Shown here: in pieces, positions 38,050 through 48,920 of the stretch
Numbering within the stretch: position 1 is the stretch's first letter
Layout of the letters: each line of letters begins with the position of its first letter
NCBI RefSeq assembly: GCF_015265435.1
Contig: NZ_JABJWH010000037.1
Span: 1-64,000, forward strand
Length of the DNA stretch: 64,000 bases
Origin: Alloalcanivorax profundimaris
GTDB taxonomy: Bacteria > Pseudomonadota > Gammaproteobacteria > Pseudomonadales > Alcanivoracaceae
Reading direction: 5' to 3'
Notes under the pieces: model-generated
What the model saw: only the letters and a program-made list of their open reading frames with translations
Told to the model about the DNA's origin: nothing
Databases searched by the model: none
Made by a program: the position numbers and the translations under genes

Positions 38050-38180
38050 GGGGCCTCGCCGTGCCGCCAGGGCGTTGGAAGTTAACGATGTTTCCTAGCT
38101 TAGAATTGGCGTGACAATTTGTCTACGATGAGGCTCGTGAGTGCTTGATAAGGCTGGAATTTCGCATTCGGAGCCGCAAC

Positions 38181-38206
38181 GAAAAAGCCCGCCTCGAAGG
38201 GCGGGC
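38181..38206 (-). terminator. Rho-independent terminator of rpoZ
   Basis: GCCCGCC (38187-38193), loop TCGAA, GGGCGGGC to 38206. On the minus strand the stem is followed by TTTTTC. It lies between rpoZ and spoT, so spoT probably also has its own promoter. Confidence 0.82.
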
Positions 38207-38233
38207 TCGCTCGGACGGCGCCAGGGGCGGCGA

Positions 38234-38497
38234 TTATTCGCCGAACGACTGGGTCAGAAGTGCCAGGTCGTCCACCTCGGCGCCCTGATCGGCCATCGGG
38301 TTTTCCACCGATTCGGCGGTCACGTGGCCGTCGGCGATCTCGCGCAGCGCCACCACGGTGGGCTTGTCGTTTTCCCAGGCCACCCGCGGCTCCTTGCCGC
38401 CGGTCTGCAGCTGGCGCGCGCGCCGGCTGGACACCAGGACCAGCTCGAAACGGTTATCCAGTTTTTCCAGGCAGTCTTCTACGGTTACACGGGCCAT
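38234..38497 (-). CDS. rpoZ: RNA polymerase omega subunit
   Basis: 87 residues: [31 protein letters not shown], then [15 protein letters not shown]. This is the invariant omega-subunit core. It helps assemble beta-prime into RNA polymerase and forms part of a ppGpp site. GGAGAACC precedes the ATG. It follows gmk by 29 bases. Confidence 0.97.
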   Translation of the reverse strand: MARVTVEDCLEKLDNRFELVLVSSRRARQLQTGGKEPRVAWENDKPTVVALREIADGHVTAESVENPMADQGAEVDDLALLTQSFGE

Positions 38498-38526
38498 GGA
38501 GGTTCTCCTGTTGCGGGAGCGGGATT

Positions 38527-41258
<2,732 letters not shown>

Positions 41259-41273
41259 AGGCATGGCCGGAAC

Positions 41274-41293
41274 GGGCCGCCGTTCGGCGGCCC
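41274..41293. terminator. Hairpin between convergent MBL-fold and dctM genes
   Basis: GGGCCGCC (41274-41281), loop GTTC, GGCGGCCC (41286-41293) make an 8-bp GC-only stem in the 43-base gap between the two stops. There is no T-run on either side, so termination by this hairpin alone is uncertain. Confidence 0.5.
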
Positions 41294-41301
41294 GCCCGGC
41301 A

Positions 41302-42609
41302 TTAGCCGAAGTGCTCGGGCAGGAACAGCACCAGCTCCGGCACGCCCATCAGCAGCGCCAGCACCAGCACGTCCATGAGCAGGAACCAGAGCACGCCCTT
41401 GAAGATGGCGCCGGTACTGACCAGGTTCCCGACCACGCTTTTTATCACGAAGATGTTCATGCCGATGGGCGGCGTGACCATGCCGATCTCCAGCAACTTG
41501 GTGAGCACCACGCCGAACCAGATCAGGCTGAGCCCGACGCTGTCGACGATCGGCAGCACGATGGGCAGCGTCAGCAGCATGGCGCCGATGGGTTCCAGGA
41601 ACATGCCCAGCAGCAGGTAGATCAGCACGATGATCATCAGGATGGCGAAGGTGCTGGCGCCGGCGTCGATGACCATGGACGACAGGTAATCGCCGGCCCC
41701 GGACAGGGACAGGAAGCGGGTCAGCAGACTGGCGCCCATGGCGATGATGAGAATGGTCCCGGTGGTGAGCAGGGTTTCCAGCACCGCGTCGCGCAGGCGC
41801 GCCCAGGTGAGGGTGCCCTTGCACAGCGCCACCACGCAGGCCAGGGACGCGCCCACGGCACCGGCCTCGGTGGGCGTGAACAGGCCGGCGAACAGGCCAC
41901 CGAAAATGCCCACCATGATCATCACCACCGGCCAGACTTCCCACAGCGCCTTGAGCCGCTCCTCGGTGGAAATACGCTCCTCCGGGGCCGGCGCCAGCTC
42001 CGGGTTCAGCTTCACCCGGATGGTGACGACGATGATGTAACCCAGCACCGTGAGCAGGCCGGCGGTGATGCCGCCGAGAAACAGCTTGGTGATCGGCTCC
42101 TGGGCGATGATGCCGTACAGAATCATGATGATGGACGGCGGCAGCAGCGCCCCCACGGTGCCGGCGATGGCCACGGTGCTGGTGGCCAGCCCCGGGTTGT
42201 AGCGATGCTCGATCATCTCCGGCACCGCCACCCGGCCCATGGCCGCGGAGCACGCCACCGAGGAGCCGCACACCGCGGCGAACCCGGTGGTGCCGAAAAT
42301 CGACGCCACCGCCAGCCCGCCGGGCACCCGGGACAGCCACAGCCTGGCCGCCCGGAACAGGCCCTGGGTGAGCTGCGCGTGGTAGCAGACATAGCCCAGC
42401 AGCAGGAACATGGGCACCGAGCTGAGCACCCAGTTGGCGGAAAACTGGTAGGGAATCAGGCCCAGGGAACCCCAGGCGATGCCCCAGCCCATCAGATACC
42501 AGAGGCCGCCGAAGGAAACGCCGATCAGCGCCAGCCCCACGGGCATGCGCAGGGCGATCAGTACGAACAGCACGGCGAGCCCGGACAGCCCGATCTGAAC
42601 GTCACTCAT
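41302..42609 (-). CDS. dctM: TRAP transporter large permease (DctM), mevalonate island
   Basis: 435 residues with about twelve to thirteen membrane helices. DctM hallmarks include RMPVGLALIGVSFGGLWYL, GTTGFAAVCGSSVACSAAMGRVAVPEM, AIAGTVGALLPPSIIMILYGIIAQEPI and MVTPPIGMNIFVIKSV. It carries the substrate and Na+ and works with DctQ and the DctP binding protein of the same operon. The start overlaps the dctQ stop by 8 bases. It is the last gene of the eight-gene operon. The likely substrate is mevalonate or a related hydroxymethyl acid, by context only. Confidence 0.95.
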   Translation of the reverse strand: MSDVQIGLSGLAVLFVLIALRMPVGLALIGVSFGGLWYLMGWGIAWGSLGLIPYQFSANWVLSSVPMFLLLGYVCYHAQLTQGLFRAARLWLSRVPGGLAVASIFGTTGFAAVCGSSVACSAAMGRVAVPEMIEHRYNPGLATSTVAIAGTVGALLPPSIIMILYGIIAQEPITKLFLGGITAGLLTVLGYIIVVTIRVKLNPELAPAPEERISTEERLKALWEVWPVVMIMVGIFGGLFAGLFTPTEAGAVGASLACVVALCKGTLTWARLRDAVLETLLTTGTILIIAMGASLLTRFLSLSGAGDYLSSMVIDAGASTFAILMIIVLIYLLLGMFLEPIGAMLLTLPIVLPIVDSVGLSLIWFGVVLTKLLEIGMVTPPIGMNIFVIKSVVGNLVSTGAIFKGVLWFLLMDVLVLALLMGVPELVLFLPEHFG

Positions 42610-43180
42610 GGCGATCTCCCGGTGAGGCCGGGTTATCCGCGTGCACGTCCTGGGCGACGGCCCGTTCCGCGTCGCTGAGCGTGAGCCCGCAACGGGCGCC
42701 GGTGAGATACACCAGGAACTTGTAGAGCAGCACCAGCACCATCAGGCCCAGCCCCAGGGGCAGCATGAAGTAGCCCGGCCAGGTGATGATGGTGGTGCCG
42801 CCCTCCACCAGGGACGCCTTCATTTCGTATTTGCCCACCGCTTCGGTCCAGGTCTTCACGGTCATGAAGGCGAGCACCACCGCGCATACCGGCAACAGCC
42901 AGTTCGCCAGATGGCGCTGAATCCGTCGCGGCAGACGTTCGGCCACCACTTCCACGGTAATGTGGGCGTCCAGTTTTTCCGCGTAGGCCAGCGGCACGAA
43001 GGTGGCGATGATCATGTAGTAGTTGGACACATAGGTGATGGTGCCGGGCAACGGCGCCGAGAACAGGTATCGCAATACCACGTCGGCGGTGATGTGCAGC
43101 ATCATCAGAGCGATGGCCACGCCGCCCAGCAGCGTGGTGGCGCTCGTCAGGCCGGAAAGCCAACGGCCAAGCCGGTACAT
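42602..43180 (-). CDS. dctQ: TRAP transporter small permease (DctQ)
   Basis: 192 residues with four membrane helices. Typical of DctQ are the helix GVAIALMMLHITADVVLRYLF, then NYYMIIATFVPLAYAEKLDAHITVEVVAERLP and the later FMLPLGLGLMVLVLLYKFLVYL. AGGAGAA precedes the ATG. It links the large permease into a QM complex. It lies 39 bases after the MaoC-like gene. Confidence 0.93.
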   Translation of the reverse strand: MYRLGRWLSGLTSATTLLGGVAIALMMLHITADVVLRYLFSAPLPGTITYVSNYYMIIATFVPLAYAEKLDAHITVEVVAERLPRRIQRHLANWLLPVCAVVLAFMTVKTWTEAVGKYEMKASLVEGGTTIITWPGYFMLPLGLGLMVLVLLYKFLVYLTGARCGLTLSDAERAVAQDVHADNPASPGDRHE

Positions 43181-43219
43181 AGCAGTTCTCCTGAAAGGGC
43201 AGCGCGGCCTGTGGCGGCC

Positions 43220-43630
43220 TCAGCGGCCGGTCTCGAACCGGACGCTGGCGGTGGCCTCGGTGGTGGTGACGCCGTCCTGGTTGCGCAGGGTCAGGGCGAG
43301 CTCCGCCACCGGGCCGTCCAGCGCCGTGACCCGGCCTTCGGCGGTGAGCACGTCGCCGATATAGGCGGCCTGGCGGTTGCTGTAGCGGAACGCGGCGAGC
43401 ACCCCGCGATCGTCCAGCCACTCCTCGACGATCTGGGTCAGCCAGTCTCCCTGAAGCGGACCGTCGATCAGCAGTTGCGGGTGCCCTTCCCGTTCGCGGG
43501 TGTAGGGAAGATCGTAGTGAATCCGGTGCGGATTCCAGATCGCCGCGTTGTAGAGAAAAAGCTGAACGGTATCCGCCTTGAAGTCGCGGCCGGGCAGCGT
43601 GTCGCCGGGCTGAATATTGAATTCGGACAT
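43220..43630 (-). CDS. MaoC-like hotdog dehydratase, C-terminal-half type
   Basis: 136 residues. IWNPHRIHYDLPYTREREGHPQLLIDGPLQGDWLTQIVEEWL resembles the hydratase-2 motif of MaoC proteins (D/N-x-N-P-I/H-H). LTAEGRVTAL and VAELALTLRNQDGVTTTEATASVRF give the remaining hotdog strands. ATG 43630 has GGTGAG upstream; an in-frame GTG at 43639 is less likely. It follows the companion N-half gene by 5 bases. Together they match a two-domain (HTD2-like or mesaconyl-CoA hydratase-like) dehydratase split into two subunits. Confidence 0.85.
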   Translation of the reverse strand: MSEFNIQPGDTLPGRDFKADTVQLFLYNAAIWNPHRIHYDLPYTREREGHPQLLIDGPLQGDWLTQIVEEWLDDRGVLAAFRYSNRQAAYIGDVLTAEGRVTALDGPVAELALTLRNQDGVTTTEATASVRFETGR

Positions 43631-43635
43631 GGTGC

Positions 43636-44091
43636 TCACCTCGCGATACGGGTCAGATATTCGGTCACCACCGGCTCGCCGGCGAGCGTCTCGAAGCGGT
43701 TCTCGAAGATCATGAAAATCAGCGGGCCGGAGCCGCCCTGTTTTTCGTACAGGTCGGCCAGTTTCTGCCGGCAGACCAGCACGTCACCGGCGCGGGCGGG
43801 CCGGTGCACGCGGTAGTCGCTGCCACCGGCCATGATGCGCTTTAGCGGCAGCTCCGGGATCAGCGGGCTGTCCGGTTGCCGGCCGTCCGGCAACAGCTCA
43901 TCCAGGGGAATCACCGGCATCATGGCGCTGAACAGAAACAGCAGCGGCGCCTCGTCGCCGTCCAGATAACGGCGCTGGCGCTGGCCGGTGGCTACCGCGT
44001 ACTTCTTGATGTCGCTGCGGGTGATCTCGAACTCGAAGGGCGCCACCTCGGTGCCGATCAGCGCGCGCAATTCATCGGTAAGAACCGTCAT
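43636..44091 (-). CDS. FAS1-like/MaoC N-terminal dehydratase domain protein
   Basis: 151 residues from MTVLTDELRALIGTEVAPFEFEITRSDIKKYAVATGQ (ATG 44091, with GGAGA upstream). The pattern IGTE...FEI...DIxxYAxAxG is the start of FAS1-type (MaoC N-terminal) dehydratase domains. RIMAGGSDYRVHRPARAGDVLVCRQKLADLYEKQGGSGPLIFM completes the fold. This half normally lacks catalytic residues and pairs with a MaoC half, here encoded directly downstream. A frame reaching 44241 is antisense noise. Confidence 0.86.
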   Translation of the reverse strand: MTVLTDELRALIGTEVAPFEFEITRSDIKKYAVATGQRQRRYLDGDEAPLLFLFSAMMPVIPLDELLPDGRQPDSPLIPELPLKRIMAGGSDYRVHRPARAGDVLVCRQKLADLYEKQGGSGPLIFMIFENRFETLAGEPVVTEYLTRIAR

Positions 44092-44138
44092 TATTTTCTC
44101 CTCTCGGAGAACCGGGCGCGGCGCGCCCGGTTCCGGTT

Positions 44139-45290
44139 TCAGAGCCCGTGTTTTTCCACGTCCACCTTGGAGAAAATCTCGTCCCAGTAGAGGTCGGCCA
44201 GGTCCTGTTCGGTTTCCACGTCCTGCACCAGGCCGGTCCATTTCTCCAGCAGCTTCCGGAAATCGGCGATCAGTTTGTCGCCGTTCTCCACGCCGTACCG
44301 GGAACGGTAGTCCTCGGCGATGTGCTGCATGTCGTCTTCAATGAACGCCCGGGTTTTCTCGATCAACGCCGGCTCGGCATGATGGATGCCCACGCCGCGT
44401 TCCTCGGCCTCGGCGAGAATGCGGTCTTCATGCTGGTGGTAGATCCACGGTACGCCGGCGGAAAACACGCTGGCCGCGCGCAGCATCACTTCGCGCTGTT
44501 CCGGGCTCAGGCTTTTCCAGGTGTCGGCGTTGATGTTGGTGCCGGCGATCGGCATGGGCCCGCCGGGCACGTCCATGTTGATGTCGGTGACCACGTCGGT
44601 AAGCCCGAAATTATGAATCTCCGGCGAAGCCAGCACGATGCAGGACACCACGCCCTGGCTGAGCGCCTCGAACATTTCGTTGGCGGACATGGTCACCGGG
44701 GACGCGCCCACGGATTCCGCCCAGCGGGACCAGTTGGAGGCGCCCACCCGCAGGCGCATGCCCTTCAGGTCCGCTTCGCTCTTGACCGGCTCGTTGCACA
44801 CCAGGCCGTAGGAGGTGCCGCCGGTGCTGCCGGTGTACACCTGGTTCTGTTTCTTGAATTCCTGATTGCACTCGGGGCAGTGGAAGAAGGTGAATTCGGA
44901 AAGCGCGCCCATGAAGATCATGCCCTCGCGGCCGCGTGCCTTCTCGCCGAGCAGGCCCACCAGCATGGACGCTTCCACCGCCACGTTGCTGTGCGGGTAC
45001 TCGGAGGGGAAGTACGAGGTCAGCACGAAACCGATGTCGGCCATGCCGTCGCGGACGCCGCCGGATGTTTCCGCGAAGTTGAGCAGGGACATGGGGAAAA
45101 CGCGCACCTTGAGGTCGCCGTCGGAAAGCGTCTCGACCTCCTCGGCGTATTGCTTGGTCACGTCCACCACGAAGGAACTGGGCGGGTGGCCGATGGCGTA
45201 ACGCAGGGTTCGCGCTTCCACCGCCGTGGTCAGGCCACTGAACAGGAGGGCGCCGGCGAGCACCGCGCCGGCCAGGGATTTGATACTCAT
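44139..45290 (-). CDS. dctP: TRAP transporter periplasmic solute-binding protein (DctP)
   Basis: 383 residues. A signal peptide (MSIKSLAGAVLAGALLFSGLTTAVEA) is followed by the DctP fold: LRYAIGHPPSSFVVDVTKQYAEEVETLSDG, then GMRLRVGASNWSRWAESVGASPVTMSANEMFEALSQGVVSC, where the Arg (RLRVG) is the usual carboxylate ligand of TRAP binding proteins. An unusual CPEC pair (FFHCPECNQEF) lies near residue 135. AGGTGA precedes the ATG. The ligand is most likely an organic acid, and the operon suggests mevalonate. Confidence 0.93.
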   Translation of the reverse strand: MSIKSLAGAVLAGALLFSGLTTAVEARTLRYAIGHPPSSFVVDVTKQYAEEVETLSDGDLKVRVFPMSLLNFAETSGGVRDGMADIGFVLTSYFPSEYPHSNVAVEASMLVGLLGEKARGREGMIFMGALSEFTFFHCPECNQEFKKQNQVYTGSTGGTSYGLVCNEPVKSEADLKGMRLRVGASNWSRWAESVGASPVTMSANEMFEALSQGVVSCIVLASPEIHNFGLTDVVTDINMDVPGGPMPIAGTNINADTWKSLSPEQREVMLRAASVFSAGVPWIYHQHEDRILAEAEERGVGIHHAEPALIEKTRAFIEDDMQHIAEDYRSRYGVENGDKLIADFRKLLEKWTGLVQDVETEQDLADLYWDEIFSKVDVEKHGL

Positions 45291-45333
45291 AATGTCACCT
45301 TTGAATTGTTGTTTAATGGTCAGGGATCGGGAT

Positions 45334-46563
45334 TCAAATCACGCCGCTCTCGCGCAGCCGGGCCAGTTCCTCCTCCGAGCGGCCCAGCCAGCCGGCATAG
45401 ACGGTGTCGTTGGATTCGCCGCTGAGCGGCGCGTGGGCGCCATGCTCATTGGTGCCCGAGGACATCTTGATCGGGTTGCCGAACACTTCGAAACGGTGGC
45501 CCTGGTATTCCACCGGAATCACCATCTCGCGTTCGCGCACATGGGGATCGGCCACCACTTCGTCGATGGTCTTGATCGGGGAAAGCGGGAATCGGGAACC
45601 GGTCATCGCCTCCAGTTCCGCCTTGGTATGGCTGGCGCACCAGCGTTCCACCACCGGATGAACGCGCCGTTGGTAGACCTCGCTGTCGAAGCGCTTGGCC
45701 ATGGTGTCGATCTCCGGGTCGGTGATCAGATCCTCGTCGCCGAACACCTGGCAGGCTTCGCGCCAGAACTTGTCGGTGTAGGCGCCGAAGAACACATAGC
45801 CGTCCTTGCAGGCGAAGCGGCCATAGGGCTTCACGAACGGATGGCCGTTGCCTTCCGGGATCGCCACCTTGCCGGTGGTGGTGTAGGTCACCAGGGCGTT
45901 TTCCGTCAGCGAAATAATGGAATCCTGCTGGGACACGTCCACGTGCTGGCCCTGGCCGTCGCGCTCCGCCTCGCGCAGCGCGCCCAGCGTGCCGATGGCG
46001 CCGTACAGACCGGCGCTGAGATCACCCAGCACCGTGCCCACGCGCATGGGTTCCTCCACGGTGCCGTTGATCGACCAGAGGCCACCGGAGGCCTGGGCGC
46101 TGCTGTCGAACGCCGGCCGCGGCGCGTTCGGGCCGCTCTGCCCGAAGCCGCTGATGCTGGTCATCACGATGGCCGGGTTGATCTCCTTGAGGGTCTGGTA
46201 ACTCAGGCCCAGTTTGTCCATGGTTCCGGGGCGGAAATTCTCAATCACGATATGGGCCTTGCGGACCATGTCGAAGAAAAGCTCGCGGCCTTCCTTGGCC
46301 TTGAGGTCGAGGCTGATCGCCATCTTGTTTCTATTGTATTGAGCAAAGAAGCCGCTCACGGCTTCGTCATCTCCGCCGAGGGCCGGTGGAAATTCGCGAG
46401 TGAGATCCGGGTCCTTCGGATGCTCGATCTTGATAACGGTGGCGCCCATGTCGGCGAGCAACATGGCGCAATACGGGCCGGCGACCACGCGGGTCAGGTC
46501 GAGGATGATGACGCCTTTCAGAGCGCCCTTCGCCGCCGTCGGCATGCCTGTGGTTTCAGTCAT
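45334..46563 (-). CDS. Class III (CaiB/BaiF) CoA-transferase
   Basis: 409 residues. It starts KGVIILDLTRVVAGPYCAMLLADMGATVIKIEHPKDPD and has AQYNRNKMAISLDLKAKEGRELF, then MRVGTVLGDLSAGLYGAIG, where D181 is the expected catalytic aspartate. Family enzymes move CoA between carboxylic acids. In this operon it could charge 3-hydroxy-3-methylglutarate, methylglutaconate or acetoacetate, or supply CoA to the pathway. No sequence feature decides between these. GGAGGA precedes the ATG. It lies 39 bases after mvaB. Confidence 0.93.
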   Translation of the reverse strand: MTETTGMPTAAKGALKGVIILDLTRVVAGPYCAMLLADMGATVIKIEHPKDPDLTREFPPALGGDDEAVSGFFAQYNRNKMAISLDLKAKEGRELFFDMVRKAHIVIENFRPGTMDKLGLSYQTLKEINPAIVMTSISGFGQSGPNAPRPAFDSSAQASGGLWSINGTVEEPMRVGTVLGDLSAGLYGAIGTLGALREAERDGQGQHVDVSQQDSIISLTENALVTYTTTGKVAIPEGNGHPFVKPYGRFACKDGYVFFGAYTDKFWREACQVFGDEDLITDPEIDTMAKRFDSEVYQRRVHPVVERWCASHTKAELEAMTGSRFPLSPIKTIDEVVADPHVREREMVIPVEYQGHRFEVFGNPIKMSSGTNEHGAHAPLSGESNDTVYAGWLGRSEEELARLRESGVI

Positions 46564-46602
46564 TCGTCCTCCTGATTTGTTGTCGTATTGTCGCGCCGTG
46601 GC

Positions 46603-47511
46603 TCAGCCCGCCGCTTGCCGTGCCCGCCAGGCGCGGGCCACCCGGGACGCGGTTTCCCGGCCGAGTTGCCGGTCCGCGAAGTCGCCGGCGTGGATCACGC
46701 CTTCCAGATCGGCGCCGGTATCCAGGCCCATGCCTTCGAACAGATAGATCAAATCTTCCGTGGCCACGTTGCCGGTGGCCCCGGGGGAATACGGACAGCC
46801 GCCCAGCCCGGACACCGAGCTGTCGAAAACTCGGATGCCGCCTTCCAGGGCGGCCACGCAATTGGCCACGGCCATGCCCCAGGTGTCGTGAAAATGAGCG
46901 GCGAGCCGGGCCACCGGCATTGCCATGGCGCAGGCGGCGACCAGATCGCGTACCGCCGATGGCACGCCGGCGCCGATGGTGTCGCCCAGGCTTATTTCGT
47001 AGCATCCCATTTGGTACAGCCGGGACGCCGTGGCCACCACATCGGCCACCGGTATAGGTCCGTCATATGGACATCCGAGCACGCAAGACACATAGCCGCG
47101 CACCGCGATGCCCTTTTCCTTGGCCATCGCCATCACCGGCTCGAACCGGGCCAGGCTTTCCTCGATGGAGCAATTGATATTGCGCCGGTTGAAGGCCTCG
47201 GAGGCGGCGGTGAACACGGCCACCTCCTGGCAGCCGCTTTCGATGGCCATGGCCATGCCACGCTCATTGGGCACCAGCACGCTCAGCGTCAGGTCGTCCC
47301 CGGCCGGCAGGGCGGCCAGTACCGCGTCGGTGCCGGCCATTTGCGGCACCCAGCGGGGTGACACGAAGGCGCCCGCCTCGATGTGGCGCAGGCCGGCGGC
47401 GGCCAGCCGCCGGATCAGCTCCGCGCGGGCTTCGGGCGGCAGGGTACGGGCTTCGTTTTGCAGCCCGTCCCGAGCGCCGACCTCCACCAGGCGTACCGCC
47501 GTGGGGCTCAT
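46603..47511 (-). CDS. mvaB: Hydroxymethylglutaryl-CoA lyase
   Basis: 302 residues. It cleaves HMG-CoA to acetyl-CoA and acetoacetate. The TIM-barrel motifs are [15 protein letters not shown] (R13, D14), the metal-site HFHDT (206-210) and the catalytic-cysteine loop [15 protein letters not shown] (C239). The ATG overlaps the mvaA stop (ATGA), the same coupling expected of an mvaAB catabolic operon as in Pseudomonas mevalonii. It is therefore assigned to mevalonate breakdown rather than leucine breakdown; no leucine genes are next to it. Confidence 0.95.
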   Translation of the reverse strand: MSPTAVRLVEVGARDGLQNEARTLPPEARAELIRRLAAAGLRHIEAGAFVSPRWVPQMAGTDAVLAALPAGDDLTLSVLVPNERGMAMAIESGCQEVAVFTAASEAFNRRNINCSIEESLARFEPVMAMAKEKGIAVRGYVSCVLGCPYDGPIPVADVVATASRLYQMGCYEISLGDTIGAGVPSAVRDLVAACAMAMPVARLAAHFHDTWGMAVANCVAALEGGIRVFDSSVSGLGGCPYSPGATGNVATEDLIYLFEGMGLDTGADLEGVIHAGDFADRQLGRETASRVARAWRARQAAG

Positions 47512-48794
47512 TGCTCGCGCAGTGCCTTGAGCAGGGCTTCGGCGCGGTCGGAGCGAACATCGTGGTCCTGCACCATTTGCCGCACCAGCTGATCCACCTC
47601 CGCGCCCCGGGCGCCGGCGGACAAGGCGATGTTGCGCGCGTGCAGCGCCATGTGGCCGCGCTGGATGCCCTCGGTGGCCAGCGCCCGCAACGCGCCCAGG
47701 TTCTGTGCCAAGCCCACGGCCACGGCGATCTCGGCCAGCTCCTGGGAGGTCTTCACGCCGAGAATCTTCAACGCCAGCCGCGCCAGCGGATGGGTCTTGG
47801 TGGCGCCGCCCACCAGGCCCACCGGCATGGGCATCTCGATGGTGCCCACCAGATGGCCCTCGCGGTCTTTTTCCCAGGTGGTCAAGGAGCCGTAATGGCC
47901 GTCGCGGCACGCGTAGGCGTGGGCGCCGGCTTCCACCGCGCGCCAGTCGTTGCCGGTGGCCACGATCAGCGGGTCGATGCCGTTCATGATGCCCTTGTTG
48001 TGCGTCGCCGCCCGGTACGGGTCGATGGCCGCGAACGTATAGGCGTCGATGATATGGTCGATGACGTCGGTGCCACTAAACGCATCTGTTTCAAAGTGTT
48101 CGGGGGCGACGCGCACCTGGGCACGCGCCAGCCGCAGGTCCGCCAGGTTGGACAGAATGCGCAGCCGCACCGTGCCGCCGGTGATTTCCTCGATCAGCGG
48201 TGCCACCGCCTCGGCCATGGTGTTGACCGTGTTGGCGCCCATGGCGTCGCGCACGTCCACCACCAGGTGGGCCACCACCATGGGCCCCCGCGGGCTGTCC
48301 AGGAAGGTGTGTACTTCCAGATCCCGGCAGCCGCCGCCCAGCTTGTTGAGCAGCTGGTCCTTGGTGTTGGCCAGCTCGATCAGGCGCGCCTTGTTGCGCA
48401 GCAGGCTGAGGCGGGCATTGGCCGGATCGGCCAGGCCGACGATCTGGATCTGCGCGCGCATCAGCGGCGCGCTGCTGGAGGTCAGGAAGCCGCCGGCGGG
48501 TCGCGCCAGCTTCGCCATGAACGACGCGGCGGCCACCACGGACGGCTCCTCCACGGCCATGGGAATCAGCACGTCGCGGCCGTTGACCATGAAGTTGCCG
48601 GCCAGACCCAGCGGCAGCTCGAACTTGCCGAGCACGTTCTCGATCATGCCGTCGGCGATGTCGATGGGCAGGGCGCCGCTGTCGCGGAGCAGGGCGGTGT
48701 CTTCCTCGGCCAGTCCGAGATGCCGGGACACGAAGTCGACGCGTTCCGACGGTGAAAGGTTACGAAAACCGGGGAGCTGGGAACTGGAACTCAC
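47508..48794 (-). CDS. mvaA: Degradative (class II) hydroxymethylglutaryl-CoA reductase
   Basis: 428 residues, the same length as the Pseudomonas mevalonii enzyme. Its known catalytic residues fall at the same numbers: E83 ([12 protein letters not shown]), K267 ([14 protein letters not shown]), D283 ([12 protein letters not shown]) and H381 ([13 protein letters not shown]). The class II dimer motif [12 protein letters not shown] is present. In catabolism it oxidises mevalonate with CoA and NAD+ to HMG-CoA. The start is GTG at 48794 with GGGG about 8 bases upstream. It is the first gene of the operon. Confidence 0.97.
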   Translation of the reverse strand: MSSSSQLPGFRNLSPSERVDFVSRHLGLAEEDTALLRDSGALPIDIADGMIENVLGKFELPLGLAGNFMVNGRDVLIPMAVEEPSVVAAASFMAKLARPAGGFLTSSSAPLMRAQIQIVGLADPANARLSLLRNKARLIELANTKDQLLNKLGGGCRDLEVHTFLDSPRGPMVVAHLVVDVRDAMGANTVNTMAEAVAPLIEEITGGTVRLRILSNLADLRLARAQVRVAPEHFETDAFSGTDVIDHIIDAYTFAAIDPYRAATHNKGIMNGIDPLIVATGNDWRAVEAGAHAYACRDGHYGSLTTWEKDREGHLVGTIEMPMPVGLVGGATKTHPLARLALKILGVKTSQELAEIAVAVGLAQNLGALRALATEGIQRGHMALHARNIALSAGARGAEVDQLVRQMVQDHDVRSDRAEALLKALREQ

Positions 48795-48822
48795 TGAATA
48801 CCCCTTTTCTGGGACCGATTGT

Positions 48823-48895
48823 TGTTAGAGGCGCGTGTCGCCGCGCCGGCATTTGCTCTAACATATCGGCGCCTGTACCCATGAAAAAGGTACAG
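48823..48895. promoter_or_regulatory. Divergent mvaA/MocR control region with two inverted repeats
   Basis: CTGTACC (48873-48879) and GGTACAG (48889-48895) form a perfect 7-bp inverted repeat with a 9-base spacer, 25 bases before the MocR gene. TGTTAGAG (48823-48830) and CTCTAACA (48856-48863) form a second perfect repeat nearer mvaA, enclosing GGCGCG/CGCGCC. MocR-type regulators commonly bind repeats with a GGTAC-like core, so the first is a likely operator for self- and operon control. Confidence 0.55.
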
Positions 48896-48920
48896 TTAGG
48901 GCAAACAGTGGGAGCCAACC

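Noticed and set aside
35491-38085. 864-codon open frame antisense to ridA and spoT
   Set aside because: Spans two well-supported genes on the opposite strand and has no ribosome site or motif.
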